NCBI GenBank assembly: GCA_023399815.1
Contig: JAEWOJ010000044.1
Span: 1-30,403, forward strand
Source of the DNA: Pseudomonadota bacterium
Lineage (GTDB): Bacteria > Pseudomonadota > Gammaproteobacteria > Xanthomonadales > Xanthomonadaceae
DNA: 30,403 nucleotides
Direction of reading: 5' to 3'
Part shown: positions 15,786 to 25,089 of the stretch, one piece after another
How positions within the stretch are numbered: the stretch's first letter is position 1
How the letters are laid out: the number at the start of each line of letters is the position of its first letter
The notes under the pieces: model-generated
Told to the model about the DNA's origin: nothing
Databases searched by the model: none
What the model saw: the letters and a program-made list of their open reading frames with translations, nothing else
Made by a program: the position numbers and the translations under genes

Positions 15786-16277
15786 TCAGTCCTCAGGGTC
15801 GTAGCGGGTCGCGCTGCGGATGCAGCCGCCGTCGAAGCCGCGCCGGGCCAGCATGTCCGCGGCCTTGCGCCGCTGGGCCAGGTCCTGCGGCCCAGCGGGA
15901 CCGAAGCGCCGGCAGACCAGCTCCCGGGCCAGTTCCGCCCAGTCTCCCTGGAACGTGGCCATCGCGGCCTCCACCGACTCGCTGTCCAGGCCATGCGTGC
16001 CCAGTTCGGCACGGATATGCAGGGGGCCATACCCGGTCCCGGACCGATTGCGCACCAGCGCCTCGGCGAACCGGGTGTCGTCCTGCCAGCCCTCCTCGGC
16101 CAGCCGGGTGACGGCTGCCTCGACCTCGTCGGCATCGACGCCCCGGGCCCGGAGCTTGCGCCCCAGCTCCTTGCGCGAATGCTCGCGCCGCACCAACAGG
16201 CCCAAGGCGCGTTGCAAGGGGGTTTGCTCGCGCTGGCGCTTGCGACGGGTGGAGGGCGGGTCTTCGCTGGTGGTCAT
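15786..16277 (-). CDS. recX: Regulatory protein RecX
   Basis: 163 aa from ATG 16277 (MTTSEDPPSTRRKRQREQ). The longer open frame upstream crosses a hairpin repeat and is not coding. The three-helix repeats of RecX are visible: 'ALGLLVRREHSRKELGRKLR' followed by ARGVD, then 'EAAVTRLAEEGWQDDTRFAE' with ALVRNR, then 'QRRKAADMLARRGFDGGCIR'. RecX binds within the RecA filament groove and limits its activity. It follows recA by about 300 bases, a gap filled by a repeat, so it may be expressed by read-through or from its own promoter. Confidence 0.93.
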   Translation of the reverse strand: MTTSEDPPSTRRKRQREQTPLQRALGLLVRREHSRKELGRKLRARGVDADEVEAAVTRLAEEGWQDDTRFAEALVRNRSGTGYGPLHIRAELGTHGLDSESVEAAMATFQGDWAELARELVCRRFGPAGPQDLAQRRKAADMLARRGFDGGCIRSATRYDPED

Positions 16278-16428
16278 TGCGGTTGGCACGCTTGTCTGCT
16301 GCCCGGATGGAACCTGCGACAGGGGGCCTTTCGGGCATGCGGACTGGAGGTTGCCGGTTGGCGAACGCGGAGCCACTTGCAACATGCAATACATGCATCG
16401 TGCAGCTTCGCCCTGCCCCTCACCCCAA

Positions 16429-16451
16429 CCCCTCTCCCGAGGGGAGAGGGG
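16429..16451. repeat. CCCCTCTCCC/GGGAGAGGGG hairpin repeat
   Basis: A perfect 10-bp stem (16429-16438 with 16442-16451) around GAG, preceded by CTCACCCCAAC. This hairpin word is familiar as a dispersed intergenic repeat in Xanthomonadaceae and relatives. It fills the 306-bp recA-recX gap, which contains no other gene. Confidence 0.7.
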
Positions 16452-16583
16452 CCGAAACCTGGCAACCCGCCAATGCCAGCAGCATGAGCACCCCGGTGCG
16501 TGTATCCACGGGCACGGCCTGAAGTGGAAAATCGCGGGGACGGGCGACGTCACTGACGATGCGCCGCCCGTCCCCGCGGGCAA

Positions 16584-17618
<1,035 letters not shown>

Positions 17619-17767
17619 CGGGGTCTTCCTCGTCGTTGATGTCATGGATTTCGTCATGGGTTCACTGTAGCGGGGCCGTATCGCACAGGCTGAGACTGGT
17701 TGCGACGTGGCCAGATTATTGGGGCGGGAAGGATAGCGGCAGCGGCGCCACCGCCCATCGCCCGTAG

Positions 17768-17790
17768 GAAAACCATCGTGCCTGCGATGG
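17768..17790 (-). terminator. lexA: Weak intrinsic terminator between lexA and recA
   Basis: On the minus strand CCATCG pairs with CGATGG around a 6-base loop, followed by TTTT. It begins 11 bases after the lexA stop. The short stem suggests partial termination. Confidence 0.5.
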
Positions 17791-17801
17791 GAAAAGCACC
17801 G

Positions 17802-18446
17802 TCAACGGTTGGGCCGCAACAGGCCGCAGTACAGCCCCTCGATGGCGAAATCCTGGTCCGGCAGGACCTCGATGGGCGCGTAGTCCGGATTGCGCGGCAG
17901 CAGGCGGATGCGGTCCTTGCCGACCTTGAGCAGCTTGACCGTGATCTCATCGTCGATGCGCGCCACCACGATCTGGCCGGAGCGCGCATCGCGGGTACGA
18001 TGCACGCCGATCAGGTCGCCGTCGAAGATGCCCTCGTCGATCATCGAATCGCCCTGCACCTTCAGCAGGTAGTCCGGCGCGGGCGAGAAGAACACCTTGT
18101 CCAGCACCACGAAGTCGTCCGACCCGATGTCCGCGCCGATCGGCAGGCCGGCGGCGACGCGCCCCAGCACCGGCAGGCGCAGCACCTGTTCCTCGGTCAT
18201 CGCGGCCACCGGCTGCATGGCGGCCTCGTCGTCGGCCGGTCGCACCAGCCGGATGCCGCGTGCCCTGCCCGGCATCCGCTCGATGGCGCCGGCCGCCTCC
18301 AGCGCATCCAGGTGGTATTGCGCCGAACGCACGCCCTTGAAGCCGAAGGCGCGGGCGATCTCGGTCTGCGACGGCGGCATGCCTTCGCTGTCGATGCGCT
18401 CGGCGATCATCTGCAGGATCGCCTGCTGGGTCTGGGTCAGCTCCAT
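17802..18446 (-). CDS. lexA: SOS repressor LexA
   Basis: 214 aa from ATG 18446 (MELTQTQQAILQMIAERIDS). The winged HTH is 'PPSQTEIARAFGFKGVRSAQ' (24-43). The self-cleavage bond is Ala99-Gly100 in LGRVAAGLP; catalytic Ser134 is in QGDSMID and Lys171 in EITVKLLK. It represses SOS genes and cleaves itself when bound to RecA filaments. The LexA box at 18449-18467 ends two bases before the start codon, so the gene is strongly autoregulated. The box leaves no room for a ribosome site, and the best promoter predicts a leader of only a few bases, so translation is probably leaderless. An upstream in-frame ATG at 18497 would run through the operator and is unlikely. Confidence 0.97.
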   Translation of the reverse strand: MELTQTQQAILQMIAERIDSEGMPPSQTEIARAFGFKGVRSAQYHLDALEAAGAIERMPGRARGIRLVRPADDEAAMQPVAAMTEEQVLRLPVLGRVAAGLPIGADIGSDDFVVLDKVFFSPAPDYLLKVQGDSMIDEGIFDGDLIGVHRTRDARSGQIVVARIDDEITVKLLKVGKDRIRLLPRNPDYAPIEVLPDQDFAIEGLYCGLLRPNR

Positions 18447-18448
18447 GA

Positions 18449-18467
18449 TTAGTAGTAATACTACTAA
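18449..18467. promoter_or_regulatory. lexA: LexA operator (Xanthomonas-type SOS box)
   Basis: TTAGTAGTAATACTACTAA is a perfect palindrome identical to the LexA box known in Xanthomonas. It overlaps the predicted -10 of lexA and is two bases from the start codon. It also lies about 85 bases before the divergent gene at 18552 and might affect it. Confidence 0.95.
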
Positions 18468-18484
18468 CAACGCACAGAGATCAA
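18456..18484 (-). promoter_or_regulatory. lexA: Predicted lexA promoter
   Basis: -35 TTGATC (18479-18484) and -10 GTATTA (18456-18461) are 17 bases apart on the minus strand; the -10 lies inside the LexA box, so repressor and polymerase would exclude each other. The start point would fall about 2-4 bases before the ATG. Confidence 0.5.
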
Positions 18485-18489
18485 GCATC

Positions 18490-18517
18490 TTGCGCAAAAC
18501 TGGATTTTATTTATCTA
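18490..18517 (+). promoter_or_regulatory. Predicted promoter of the DUF2975/HTH pair
   Basis: TTGCGC (18490-18495) and TATCTA (18512-18517) are 16 bases apart in an AT-rich island that contrasts with the surrounding GC-rich DNA. It fires away from lexA. Confidence 0.4.
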
Positions 18518-18551
18518 TTACATAAATAAATTGTCGCAAAGGACGCACGCC

Positions 18552-19097
18552 ATGCAGCTGCTGCTCGAGAACAAGGTCCGGATCCATGGCCGTACCCTGG
18601 TGACGCTGGCTTCCCTCGGCGCCGCGATCGTCGTGTCGTACGGCCTCGTGATGGCCGCCTGCGCATGGCTGCCCGCCTCCGCAGCCTCCTTCTGGCACGG
18701 GCTGCCGGGCATGGAATGGACGTCACTGGTCGCGCCCTCCGGAGCGCAACGCCTGCAGCTGTCCCTTGCCGCCCTGCTCTGGACCGGCGCGCTCCTCGCT
18801 CCCCTGCCTGCCCTGCGTCGCCTCGGCAAGCGACTGCAGCGCCACAACCTGTTGAGCCGGCCGGTGACCCGGGCCTTCGCCTGGCTGGCCCACTCGCTTC
18901 CACTGTACGCCGCGCTGGCGGCCATCTCCGCCGTGCTGCGCCAGGTCGCGATGTCGGAACTGGCGTCCGGACAGGCCATCACCCTCGACCTCACCCAGTT
19001 CTACCTGCTGCTGGTCACCGGCGTCTGCCTGTACACCGTCGCGCACCTGATGCGGCTGGCCGCGGATGTCGCCGAGGACGCGCGGAGCATCGTCTGA
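18552..19097 (+). CDS. Membrane protein, DUF2975-like
   Basis: 181 aa from ATG 18552, with AAAGGA eight bases upstream; a TTG at 18531 is less likely. Four hydrophobic segments are visible: 'TLASLGAAIVVSYGLVMAAC', 'LSLAALLWTGALLAPLPALR', 'LPLYAALAAISAVLRQVAMS' and 'LTQFYLLLVTGVCLYTVAHL', ending with RLAADVAEDARSIV. This four-helix plan with the LAADVAE ending matches DUF2975 membrane proteins, which are typically followed by a small YozG-type XRE regulator, exactly as here (the stop and next start overlap as TGATG). The function of the pair is unknown; a regulator/sensor or toxin-like role has been proposed only by analogy. Confidence 0.75.
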   Translation: MQLLLENKVRIHGRTLVTLASLGAAIVVSYGLVMAACAWLPASAASFWHGLPGMEWTSLVAPSGAQRLQLSLAALLWTGALLAPLPALRRLGKRLQRHNLLSRPVTRAFAWLAHSLPLYAALAAISAVLRQVAMSELASGQAITLDLTQFYLLLVTGVCLYTVAHLMRLAADVAEDARSIV

Positions 19098-19327
19098 TGC
19101 CGGTCATCGTCAATCTCGACGTGGCGCTGGCGCGGCGCAAGATGAAGTCCAAGGAACTGGCCGAACGCATCGGCATCAGCGAAACCAACCTGTCGCTGCT
19201 CAAGCAGGGCCACGTCAAGGGCATCCGCTTCGCCACGCTGGAAGCGATCTGCCGGGAGCTGGAGTGCCAGCCCGGCGAACTGCTCGAATACCGCGCCGGC
19301 GGCGATCCGGCCGGAAGCGAAGGCTGA
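19097..19327 (+). CDS. Small XRE-family regulator (YozG-like)
   Basis: 76 aa. The ATG overlaps the stop of the membrane protein by one base. 'MPVIVNLDVALARRKMKSKE' begins the standard short form; the HTH is LAERIGISETNLSLLKQGHVKGIRF ('LAERIGISETNLSLLKQG' is helix 2-turn-helix 3) and 'LEAICRELECQPGELLEYRA' closes the fold. These proteins bind DNA as dimers and are co-expressed with DUF2975 membrane proteins, probably regulating the pair itself. Confidence 0.9.
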   Translation: MPVIVNLDVALARRKMKSKELAERIGISETNLSLLKQGHVKGIRFATLEAICRELECQPGELLEYRAGGDPAGSEG

Positions 19328-19333
19328 GGCGCC

Positions 19334-21013
19334 TTACTGGCGCCGGCCGCTGCGCCAAATCGAGAACAGGATCCATACGCCGCACAGCCCGGCGCCGAGG
19401 AAGCCGGCCACGCCCAGCGCCAGCAACCAGCGGTTGGCGATGCTGCCGACGCTGTTCATGACGATGGACGAACCGATGATCAGCGCCGCGGTGACGATGC
19501 CGACGGTCAAGCGGTTGGCGGCGCGGTTGACCTGGTCGCCGAAGCCTTTCAGCCCCGGGGTGTCCACCATCAGCCGCATGCGCCCGCGGCGGGCGGCCTG
19601 CAGCAGGCGGCGCATGTCGCGCGGCAGTTCGCCGGCCAGGTCGAGCGCGCCGAGCAGGCCGCGACGGCCGCGCCGCAGCACCGCGCGCGGGGCGTAGCGG
19701 CGGCGCATGATCCGCTCCAGGAAGGGACGCGCGGCGCCGGCCATGTCGAAATCCGGGTCCAGCTGCCGCCCCATGCCTTCCAGGGTCAGGAAGGTCTTGA
19801 TCATCAGCGCCAGGTCGGCCGGCAGGGTCAGGCCGTACTGGCGCAGCAGCGCGGTCACGTCGCCCAGCATCAGGCCGATGCGCAGGTCCTTGAGCGGCAC
19901 GCCGCGGTACTGGTCGACGAAGCTGCCCAGGTCCTGCTGCAGGCGCGATTCGTCCACTTCCACGCCGCCGGCCCATTCCAGCAGCACGTCGGTCACCGCT
20001 TCCGGTTCCTGGGTCACCAGCCCGTGCAGCAGCCGCGCGACCTGGAAGCGGCGCTGCTCGGACAGCCGCCCGACCATGCCGAAATCGATGATGCCGATGC
20101 GGCCGTCGCGCATGTAGAAGATGTTGCCCGGATGCGGATCGGCGTGGAAACACCCGTCGTCGAGCACCATCTTCAGGATGATCGCGGCGCCGGTATGCGC
20201 CAGCGCCACGCGGTCCAGTCCGGCGGCATCGACCGCTTCCAGGTCGCGTCCGGGGATGCCGTCGACGAAGTCCTGCACGTTGAGGCTTTCGCAGGTCCAT
20301 TGCCAGTGCACGCGCGGGATCAGCACTTCCGGGTGACCGGAGAAATTGCCGGCGATGCGCTCGGCGTTGCGGCATTCGGCGGCGAAGTCCAGCTCGCGGC
20401 GCAGCGACTGGGTGAACTGCTGCACCACTTCCGAGGGCCGGTAGCGGCGCAGGTCGGGCAGGCGCGCCTCGATGATCTCGGCCAGCCGCGCCAGCAGGCG
20501 CAGGTCGGCCTCGACCACGTCGCGGATGCCGGGCCGGCGGACCTTCAGCACCACCAGCGTGCCGTCGTGCAGCCAGGCCCGGTGCGCCTGCGCCAGCGAC
20601 GCGGCGGCCATCGGCCGCTCCTCCAGACGGGCGAAGGCCTGCTCCGGTGGCTCGCCCAGGTCGGCCTCGAGCTGCCCGCGCACCTGCTCGTACGGCAGTG
20701 CCGGCACTGCGTTCTGCAGTTCGCTGAACTCGGCGATCCACTCCGGCGGGAACAGGTCCACGCGCGTGGCCAGCACCTGCCCCAGCTTGACGAAGGTCGG
20801 GCCCAGGTCCTCCATCGCGCGCCGCACCCGTACCGGCGCGGACATCTGCAGGATCTGCCCGGGATCGTTCCAGTGCAGCAGGCGCCCGGCGCGCTGCAGC
20901 ACGTCGGCCATGCCGATGCGGCGCACGACGTCGCCGAAGCCGTAGCGGATCAGGACGATGGCGATTTCCTGCAACCGGCCCAGGTCGCGCACGGTGCCCA
21001 GGGCTTCCCACAT
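19334..21013 (-). CDS. ABC1/AarF/UbiB-family atypical kinase
   Basis: 559 aa from ATG 21013 (MWEALGTVRDLGRLQEIAIV), chosen for GGGGAGGG nine bases upstream; ATG 21031 is possible. Family motifs: the KxGQ in 'DLGPTFVKLGQVLATRVDLF' (76-79), the Ala-rich loop AAASLAQAHRA that replaces the P-loop, 'CFHADPHPGNIFYMRDGRIG' and IIDFGMVG for metal and nucleotide binding. Two hydrophobic C-terminal helices ('LTVGIVTAALIIGSSIVMNS' and 'WLLALGVAGFLGAGLCGVWI') anchor it in the membrane. UbiB is needed for ubiquinone synthesis and is thought to act as an ATPase. Placement away from other ubi genes leaves open whether this is true UbiB or a paralogue. It ends 6 bases after the convergent HTH gene. Confidence 0.9.
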   Translation of the reverse strand: MWEALGTVRDLGRLQEIAIVLIRYGFGDVVRRIGMADVLQRAGRLLHWNDPGQILQMSAPVRVRRAMEDLGPTFVKLGQVLATRVDLFPPEWIAEFSELQNAVPALPYEQVRGQLEADLGEPPEQAFARLEERPMAAASLAQAHRAWLHDGTLVVLKVRRPGIRDVVEADLRLLARLAEIIEARLPDLRRYRPSEVVQQFTQSLRRELDFAAECRNAERIAGNFSGHPEVLIPRVHWQWTCESLNVQDFVDGIPGRDLEAVDAAGLDRVALAHTGAAIILKMVLDDGCFHADPHPGNIFYMRDGRIGIIDFGMVGRLSEQRRFQVARLLHGLVTQEPEAVTDVLLEWAGGVEVDESRLQQDLGSFVDQYRGVPLKDLRIGLMLGDVTALLRQYGLTLPADLALMIKTFLTLEGMGRQLDPDFDMAGAARPFLERIMRRRYAPRAVLRRGRRGLLGALDLAGELPRDMRRLLQAARRGRMRLMVDTPGLKGFGDQVNRAANRLTVGIVTAALIIGSSIVMNSVGSIANRWLLALGVAGFLGAGLCGVWILFSIWRSGRRQ

Positions 21014-21047
21014 CAGCGGCGCCCTCCCCATCCAGGCCGGCAAGGCA

Positions 21048-21545
21048 TCACAGCAGGGCCTCCAGTCCTTCCAGCGCGCGCGCAACGGTCTGCCGGCGCA
21101 CCGCGTCGCGGTCGCCGTCGAAATGGAACAGCTCGGCATGGGTATAGCCGCCGCGCCGCTTCCAGCCGATCCACACCGTGCCGACTGGCTTGTCGGCGCT
21201 GCCGCCGCCGGGCCCGGCGATGCCGGTGACCGCGACGGCCACGCTGGCGCCGGAATGCACGAGCGCGCCGGAAACCATCTCGATCACCGTCTCGCGGCTC
21301 ACCGCGCCCTGGCTCTCCAGCGTCTGCGGGCGCACGCCCAGCAGCGCCTGCTTGGCCTCGTAGCTGTAGGCCACCATGCCGCAGTCGAACCAGTCCGAGG
21401 AGCCGGCCACGCCGGTCATCGCCTTGGCGATCCAGCCGCCGGTGCAGCTTTCGGCCGTGACCACGCGGTCGCGGGCGGCGCGCAGGCGCTCGCCGATGCG
21501 GACGGCGAGGTGTTCCAGTTCAAGGTCGTCGGGAGTCGTGGCCAT
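21048..21545 (-). CDS. pncC: Nicotinamide-nucleotide amidohydrolase PncC (CinA C-terminal domain)
   Basis: 165 aa from ATG 21545 (MATTPDDLELEHLAVRIG). Family motifs are present: 'VVTAESCTGGWIAKAMTGVA' with the catalytic Ser, 'GAVSRETVIEMVSGALVHSG', 'VAVAVTGIAGPGGGSADKPV' with the glycine loop, and GTVWIG. The enzyme deamidates nicotinamide mononucleotide to nicotinate mononucleotide, recycling NAD breakdown products. It is the single-domain form without the CinA N-terminal part. It ends 34 bases before the kinase gene start on the same strand, so they may be co-transcribed. cinA-type genes often lie near recA, as here. Confidence 0.93.
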   Translation of the reverse strand: MATTPDDLELEHLAVRIGERLRAARDRVVTAESCTGGWIAKAMTGVAGSSDWFDCGMVAYSYEAKQALLGVRPQTLESQGAVSRETVIEMVSGALVHSGASVAVAVTGIAGPGGGSADKPVGTVWIGWKRRGGYTHAELFHFDGDRDAVRRQTVARALEGLEALL

Positions 21546-21807
21546 GCAGGCGTCTGCGGAAACGGTCTTCCCTTGTAACGCAAAAGCGCGCGGCGGCGAA
21601 ACCGCCACGGCCGTGCCTCGCGCCGCCCGGAACGCACCTGCGAACGGCCGGGGACGAAGACCTGCGAACCGCGGCGCAGGCGATGCGTGGGCATCGCTGC
21701 CGCTCCTGGGCGATTACCTTCCGGCCTGCGTCCATGGCATGGCCACGCAGCGCTCCCCGCGGTCCAGCGCGCTCGCCACGCGGATGCTGGCGGGCGCGAC
21801 AGGCGCG

Positions 21808-23382
21808 TCAGCGGCCGCAGCCTTCCAGCTTCAACGTCTGCCCCGGCTTGAGCGCATAGGCCGGCGCGCGCAGTCCGTTGGCGCGCGCCAGGGCCGGCAC
21901 GTCGCACTGGAAGCGCGCGGCGATGCGGCCCAGCGTGTCGCCCTTGGCGACCTTGTAGCTGCGCGCGGCCGGGCGCGGTGCCGGACGCGGCGCCGCCGGA
22001 GCGGCGGCAGGCGGCGCCGACTGCATCGACTGCACGTCGCCCACCGCCACGTTGCCGGTGTAGTCGGCCGCCTGCGGGCGCTTGATCGCGGCGTTCAGGT
22101 CGGCGGTGATCAGGGCCCGCGCCAGGTCAGCGCGCGGTCCGCTCACGCAGTTGCGGTTGTACAGACCGGCGATGCGGGTGGTGGCGTTGATCGTGGTGCC
22201 GGCCGGAATCCAGCCGTCGGCCTCGTAGCGCGGGTTGAGGTTGCGCAGCGCGCGCATGTAGCCGTCGCGGGTGCCGGCGCTGCCCAGGCAGATGGTCAGT
22301 TCGTAGATGGTGGTGGACCTGGCGAGCCGGATCGTCGCCGGCTGCGCGTTGATCTTCGGGAACTCCACGCCGTACTGCTGCGGGTGCAGGAAGATCCACG
22401 CCGCGGCGATCACCATCGGCACATAGTCCTTGGTCTCGCCGGGGAACTGGTTGTAGATCGAATCGGTCCAGAAGCTCTGCCCGCCGCCCTGGTTGAATAC
22501 CCGTTGCGCCCTGCCCTCGCCGCCGTTGTAGGCCGCCAGCGCCAGTTCGATGTTGCGGTTGAGCTGGCCCATGCGCTCGTTCATGTAGGCGGCGCTGGCC
22601 TCGGCGGCGCTGCGTGCGTCGAAGCGGGTGTCGAAGCCGGTGCCGTCCGGGCCGAGCCCGAAGCGACGGCCGGTGGCGGGCATGAACTGCATCAGCCCGG
22701 CCGCGCCGGCACGCGAGGAGGCATGCACACGGCCATTGGATTCCTTGGCCATGATGCCGAACAGCAGCGCCTCGGGCAGGCCGCGCTTCTCCCATTCCGG
22801 CCACATCACCGCGCGCAGGTTCATGTAGTTCTCGTAGCTGGTCAGCAGCGCCGGGCGCATGTCGGTCAGCCAGCGGCGGATGCCGGCCTGGATCGCCGGG
22901 TTGTACTCGACCATCTCGTCGAAGGCATGGCGGTGGTCGTTGAGCAGCGCCGCCGCGCGCGCGGCCTCCGGCACGTCGGCGACCAGCGGGCCGACGTGGT
23001 CCGGGTCGGCTTCCAGCGTGTCGCCGGCCTCGTCCGCGGCGTCGCCGGCGCTGTCGTCGGCCTGCTTCTTCAGCAGCCGCTTGTAGGTGGACAGCAGGGT
23101 GCCGACCTGGCAGCCCTTCTGGCCGATGCAGGCGTCGATCACGTCCTCCATGTCCTCCAGCGCCGCGTTGCCCTCGGCGGTGCCCTTGGGGTCGGCGTTG
23201 GCGACCAGCAGCAGCGCGTCGGTGTAGCGCTTCTCCGCGGCCGCCATGCGCTGTTCGATCGCCTCGGCCCTGGCCTTGTCGCGGGCGGACACGCGCTGCG
23301 CGTGGGCGGTGGGGACGGCCACCAGCAGCGTGGCGGCGACCAGCAGGGAGCAGCGGCGGACAGTCGGAACGGAAACGGGCAT
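21808..23382 (-). CDS. MltD-like lytic transglycosylase with LysM domain
   Basis: 524 aa from ATG 23382; a GTG four codons upstream is possible. A Sec signal ends near AHAQ. About 110 residues of helical linker precede the SLT domain: the catalytic Glu is in 'FGIMAKESNGRVHASSRAGA' (about residue 214), followed by AGLMQFMPATGRRFGL and the ALAAYNGGEGRAQRVF motif. After a Pro/Ala-rich hinge ('SAPPAAAPAAPRPAPRPAAR') a single LysM domain (about 475-524, 'SYKVAKGDTLGRIAARFQCD') binds peptidoglycan. The enzyme cleaves the glycan strand with formation of 1,6-anhydro-MurNAc in the periplasm. No lipobox is visible, unlike E. coli MltD. Confidence 0.93.
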   Translation of the reverse strand: MPVSVPTVRRCSLLVAATLLVAVPTAHAQRVSARDKARAEAIEQRMAAAEKRYTDALLLVANADPKGTAEGNAALEDMEDVIDACIGQKGCQVGTLLSTYKRLLKKQADDSAGDAADEAGDTLEADPDHVGPLVADVPEAARAAALLNDHRHAFDEMVEYNPAIQAGIRRWLTDMRPALLTSYENYMNLRAVMWPEWEKRGLPEALLFGIMAKESNGRVHASSRAGAAGLMQFMPATGRRFGLGPDGTGFDTRFDARSAAEASAAYMNERMGQLNRNIELALAAYNGGEGRAQRVFNQGGGQSFWTDSIYNQFPGETKDYVPMVIAAAWIFLHPQQYGVEFPKINAQPATIRLARSTTIYELTICLGSAGTRDGYMRALRNLNPRYEADGWIPAGTTINATTRIAGLYNRNCVSGPRADLARALITADLNAAIKRPQAADYTGNVAVGDVQSMQSAPPAAAPAAPRPAPRPAARSYKVAKGDTLGRIAARFQCDVPALARANGLRAPAYALKPGQTLKLEGCGR

Positions 23383-23504
23383 CAGCGGCGACACGAACGG
23401 AAAGGCTGGCAGGGTAGCCGCCGGCCTCGTCCGGCGGCAACCGGCCCGCGGAGACGATACAGTCGGCCGTTAGAATCCTTCCCACGTCCCACCAAGAGCA
23501 TTCC

Positions 23505-25010
23505 ATGGACCCCATCCTGATCGGCAAAGGCGTAACCGACGACATCGCCGTCACCCTGCTCCCGCGCTTCGGCAACCGCCACGGCCTGGTGGCCGGCGCC
23601 ACCGGCACCGGCAAGACGGTGACGCTGATGACCCTGGCCGAAGGCTTCTCGCGGCTGGGCGTGCCGGTGTTCCTGGCCGACGTGAAGGGCGACGTGGCCG
23701 GCCTGGCGGTGCCGGGCGACATCAACGAGAAGCTGGCCGCGCGCGCGGCCGAGATCGGCGTCGATGGCTACACCGCACAGGCCAGCCCCACCATCTTCTG
23801 GGACCTGTACGGCCAGCTCGGCCACCCGGTGCGCACCACGGTCAGCGAGATGGGACCGACCCTGCTGGCGCGCATCCTCGAACTCAACGACACCCAGGCC
23901 GGCGTGCTCGACATCGTGTTCAAGCTGGCCGACGACCGCGGCCTGCTGCTGCTCGACCTGGACGACCTGCGCGCCCTGCTCAACCTGATGGCCGAGGAAC
24001 GCAAGGACGTGTCCACCGAATACGGGCTGGTCAGCGCGCCGTCGGTGGCGGCGATCCAGCGGGCCCTGCTGCGCCTGTCGCAGGACGGCGGCGAGAAGTT
24101 CTTCGGCGAGCCGGCGCTGGAGCTGGCCGACATCATGCGCGTCAACCACGACGGCCGCGGCGTGATCGGCATCCTCGCCGCCGCGCAGCTGATCCTCAAG
24201 CCGCGCCTGTACTCGACCTTCCTGCTGTGGCTGCTGTCCGAGCTGTTCGAGAAGCTGCCGGAAGTGGGCGACCTGGAAAAGCCGAAGCTGGTCTTCATCT
24301 TCGACGAGGCGCACCTGCTGTTCGACGATGCCCCGGCCGCGCTGGTGCAGCGCATCGAGCAGGTGGTGCGGCTGATCCGCTCCAAGGGCGTGGGCGTGTA
24401 CTTCTGCTCGCAGTTCCCCGACGACGTGCCGGCCAACATCCTCGGCCAGCTCGGCAACCGCGTGCAGCACGCGCTGCGCGCCTTCACCCCACGCGACCAG
24501 AAGGCGGTGAAGACCGCGGCGGAAACCTTCGTGCAGAACTCCAGGCTCGACGTCGTCGCCACGCTGTCGCAGCTGGGGACCGGCGAGGCGCTGGTATCGA
24601 CGCTGCAGGACAAGGGCGTGCCCTCGCCGGTGCAGAAGACGCTGGTGGCGCCGCCGCGCTGCCGCATGGGCTCGATCACCGATGCCGAACGCGCGCAGGT
24701 CCGCGCCGGCAGCCCGGTCGGCGGCCACTACGACACCGCCGTCAACCGCGAATCGGCGGCCGAAATCCTCGCCCGGCGCACGCAGCAGGCGGCCGCGCAG
24801 GCCAAGGCACCCGCGGCGCGCACCCGCGAGCAGGACGAGAGCCAGGAAGGCGGCTTCGGCCAGGCGATCAAGGACGCCATCTTCGGCACCAAGCGCCGCC
24901 AGGGCATGATCGAGACCATGGCCAAGCAGACCACGCGCACGGTCGGCACCAAGCTGGGCAACCAGATCGTGCGCGGCATCCTCGGCGGCATCTTCGGCGG
25001 CAAGCGCTGA
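23505..25010 (+). CDS. HerA/YjgR-like ATPase (DUF853)
   Basis: 501 aa. Walker A GATGTGKT (31-38) lies in 'HGLVAGATGTGKTVTLMTLA'; Walker B is KLVFIFDEAHLLF (263-275). The motif 'VYFCSQFPDDVPANILGQLG' and 'RVQHALRAFTPRDQKAVKTA' carry the sensor and arginine-finger region. The Gly-rich end (QIVRGILGGIFGGKR) is typical of DUF853 proteins such as YjgR. This family belongs to the HerA/FtsK ATPases, which move DNA; its role in bacteria is not settled. The gene is divergent from the transglycosylase; TAGAAT at about 23475 may be its -10. A GC-rich hairpin follows its stop. Confidence 0.92.
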   Translation: MDPILIGKGVTDDIAVTLLPRFGNRHGLVAGATGTGKTVTLMTLAEGFSRLGVPVFLADVKGDVAGLAVPGDINEKLAARAAEIGVDGYTAQASPTIFWDLYGQLGHPVRTTVSEMGPTLLARILELNDTQAGVLDIVFKLADDRGLLLLDLDDLRALLNLMAEERKDVSTEYGLVSAPSVAAIQRALLRLSQDGGEKFFGEPALELADIMRVNHDGRGVIGILAAAQLILKPRLYSTFLLWLLSELFEKLPEVGDLEKPKLVFIFDEAHLLFDDAPAALVQRIEQVVRLIRSKGVGVYFCSQFPDDVPANILGQLGNRVQHALRAFTPRDQKAVKTAAETFVQNSRLDVVATLSQLGTGEALVSTLQDKGVPSPVQKTLVAPPRCRMGSITDAERAQVRAGSPVGGHYDTAVNRESAAEILARRTQQAAAQAKAPAARTREQDESQEGGFGQAIKDAIFGTKRRQGMIETMAKQTTRTVGTKLGNQIVRGILGGIFGGKR

Positions 25011-25022
25011 TCGATCGCCAGC

Positions 25023-25044
25023 GGAGCCGGCCGTTGCCGGCTCC
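25023..25044. terminator. Strong hairpin after the HerA-like gene
   Basis: GGAGCCGGC (25023-25031) pairs perfectly with GCCGGCTCC (25036-25044) over CGTT, beginning 12 bases after the stop. There is no T-run, so termination is possible but not certain. Confidence 0.45.
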
Positions 25045-25089
25045 GTCGCCCGTCCCCCACAATCCGTGGCAACACCTACGGGGGACGTC

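Noticed and set aside
16278..16583. N-terminal extension of RecX
   Set aside because: The longer frame runs through a hairpin repeat and has no RecX similarity.
17619..17657. Upstream ATG of recA at 17657
   Set aside because: No ribosome site, and the extra residues are not part of RecA; ATG 17618 has GAGGAAG at the right distance.
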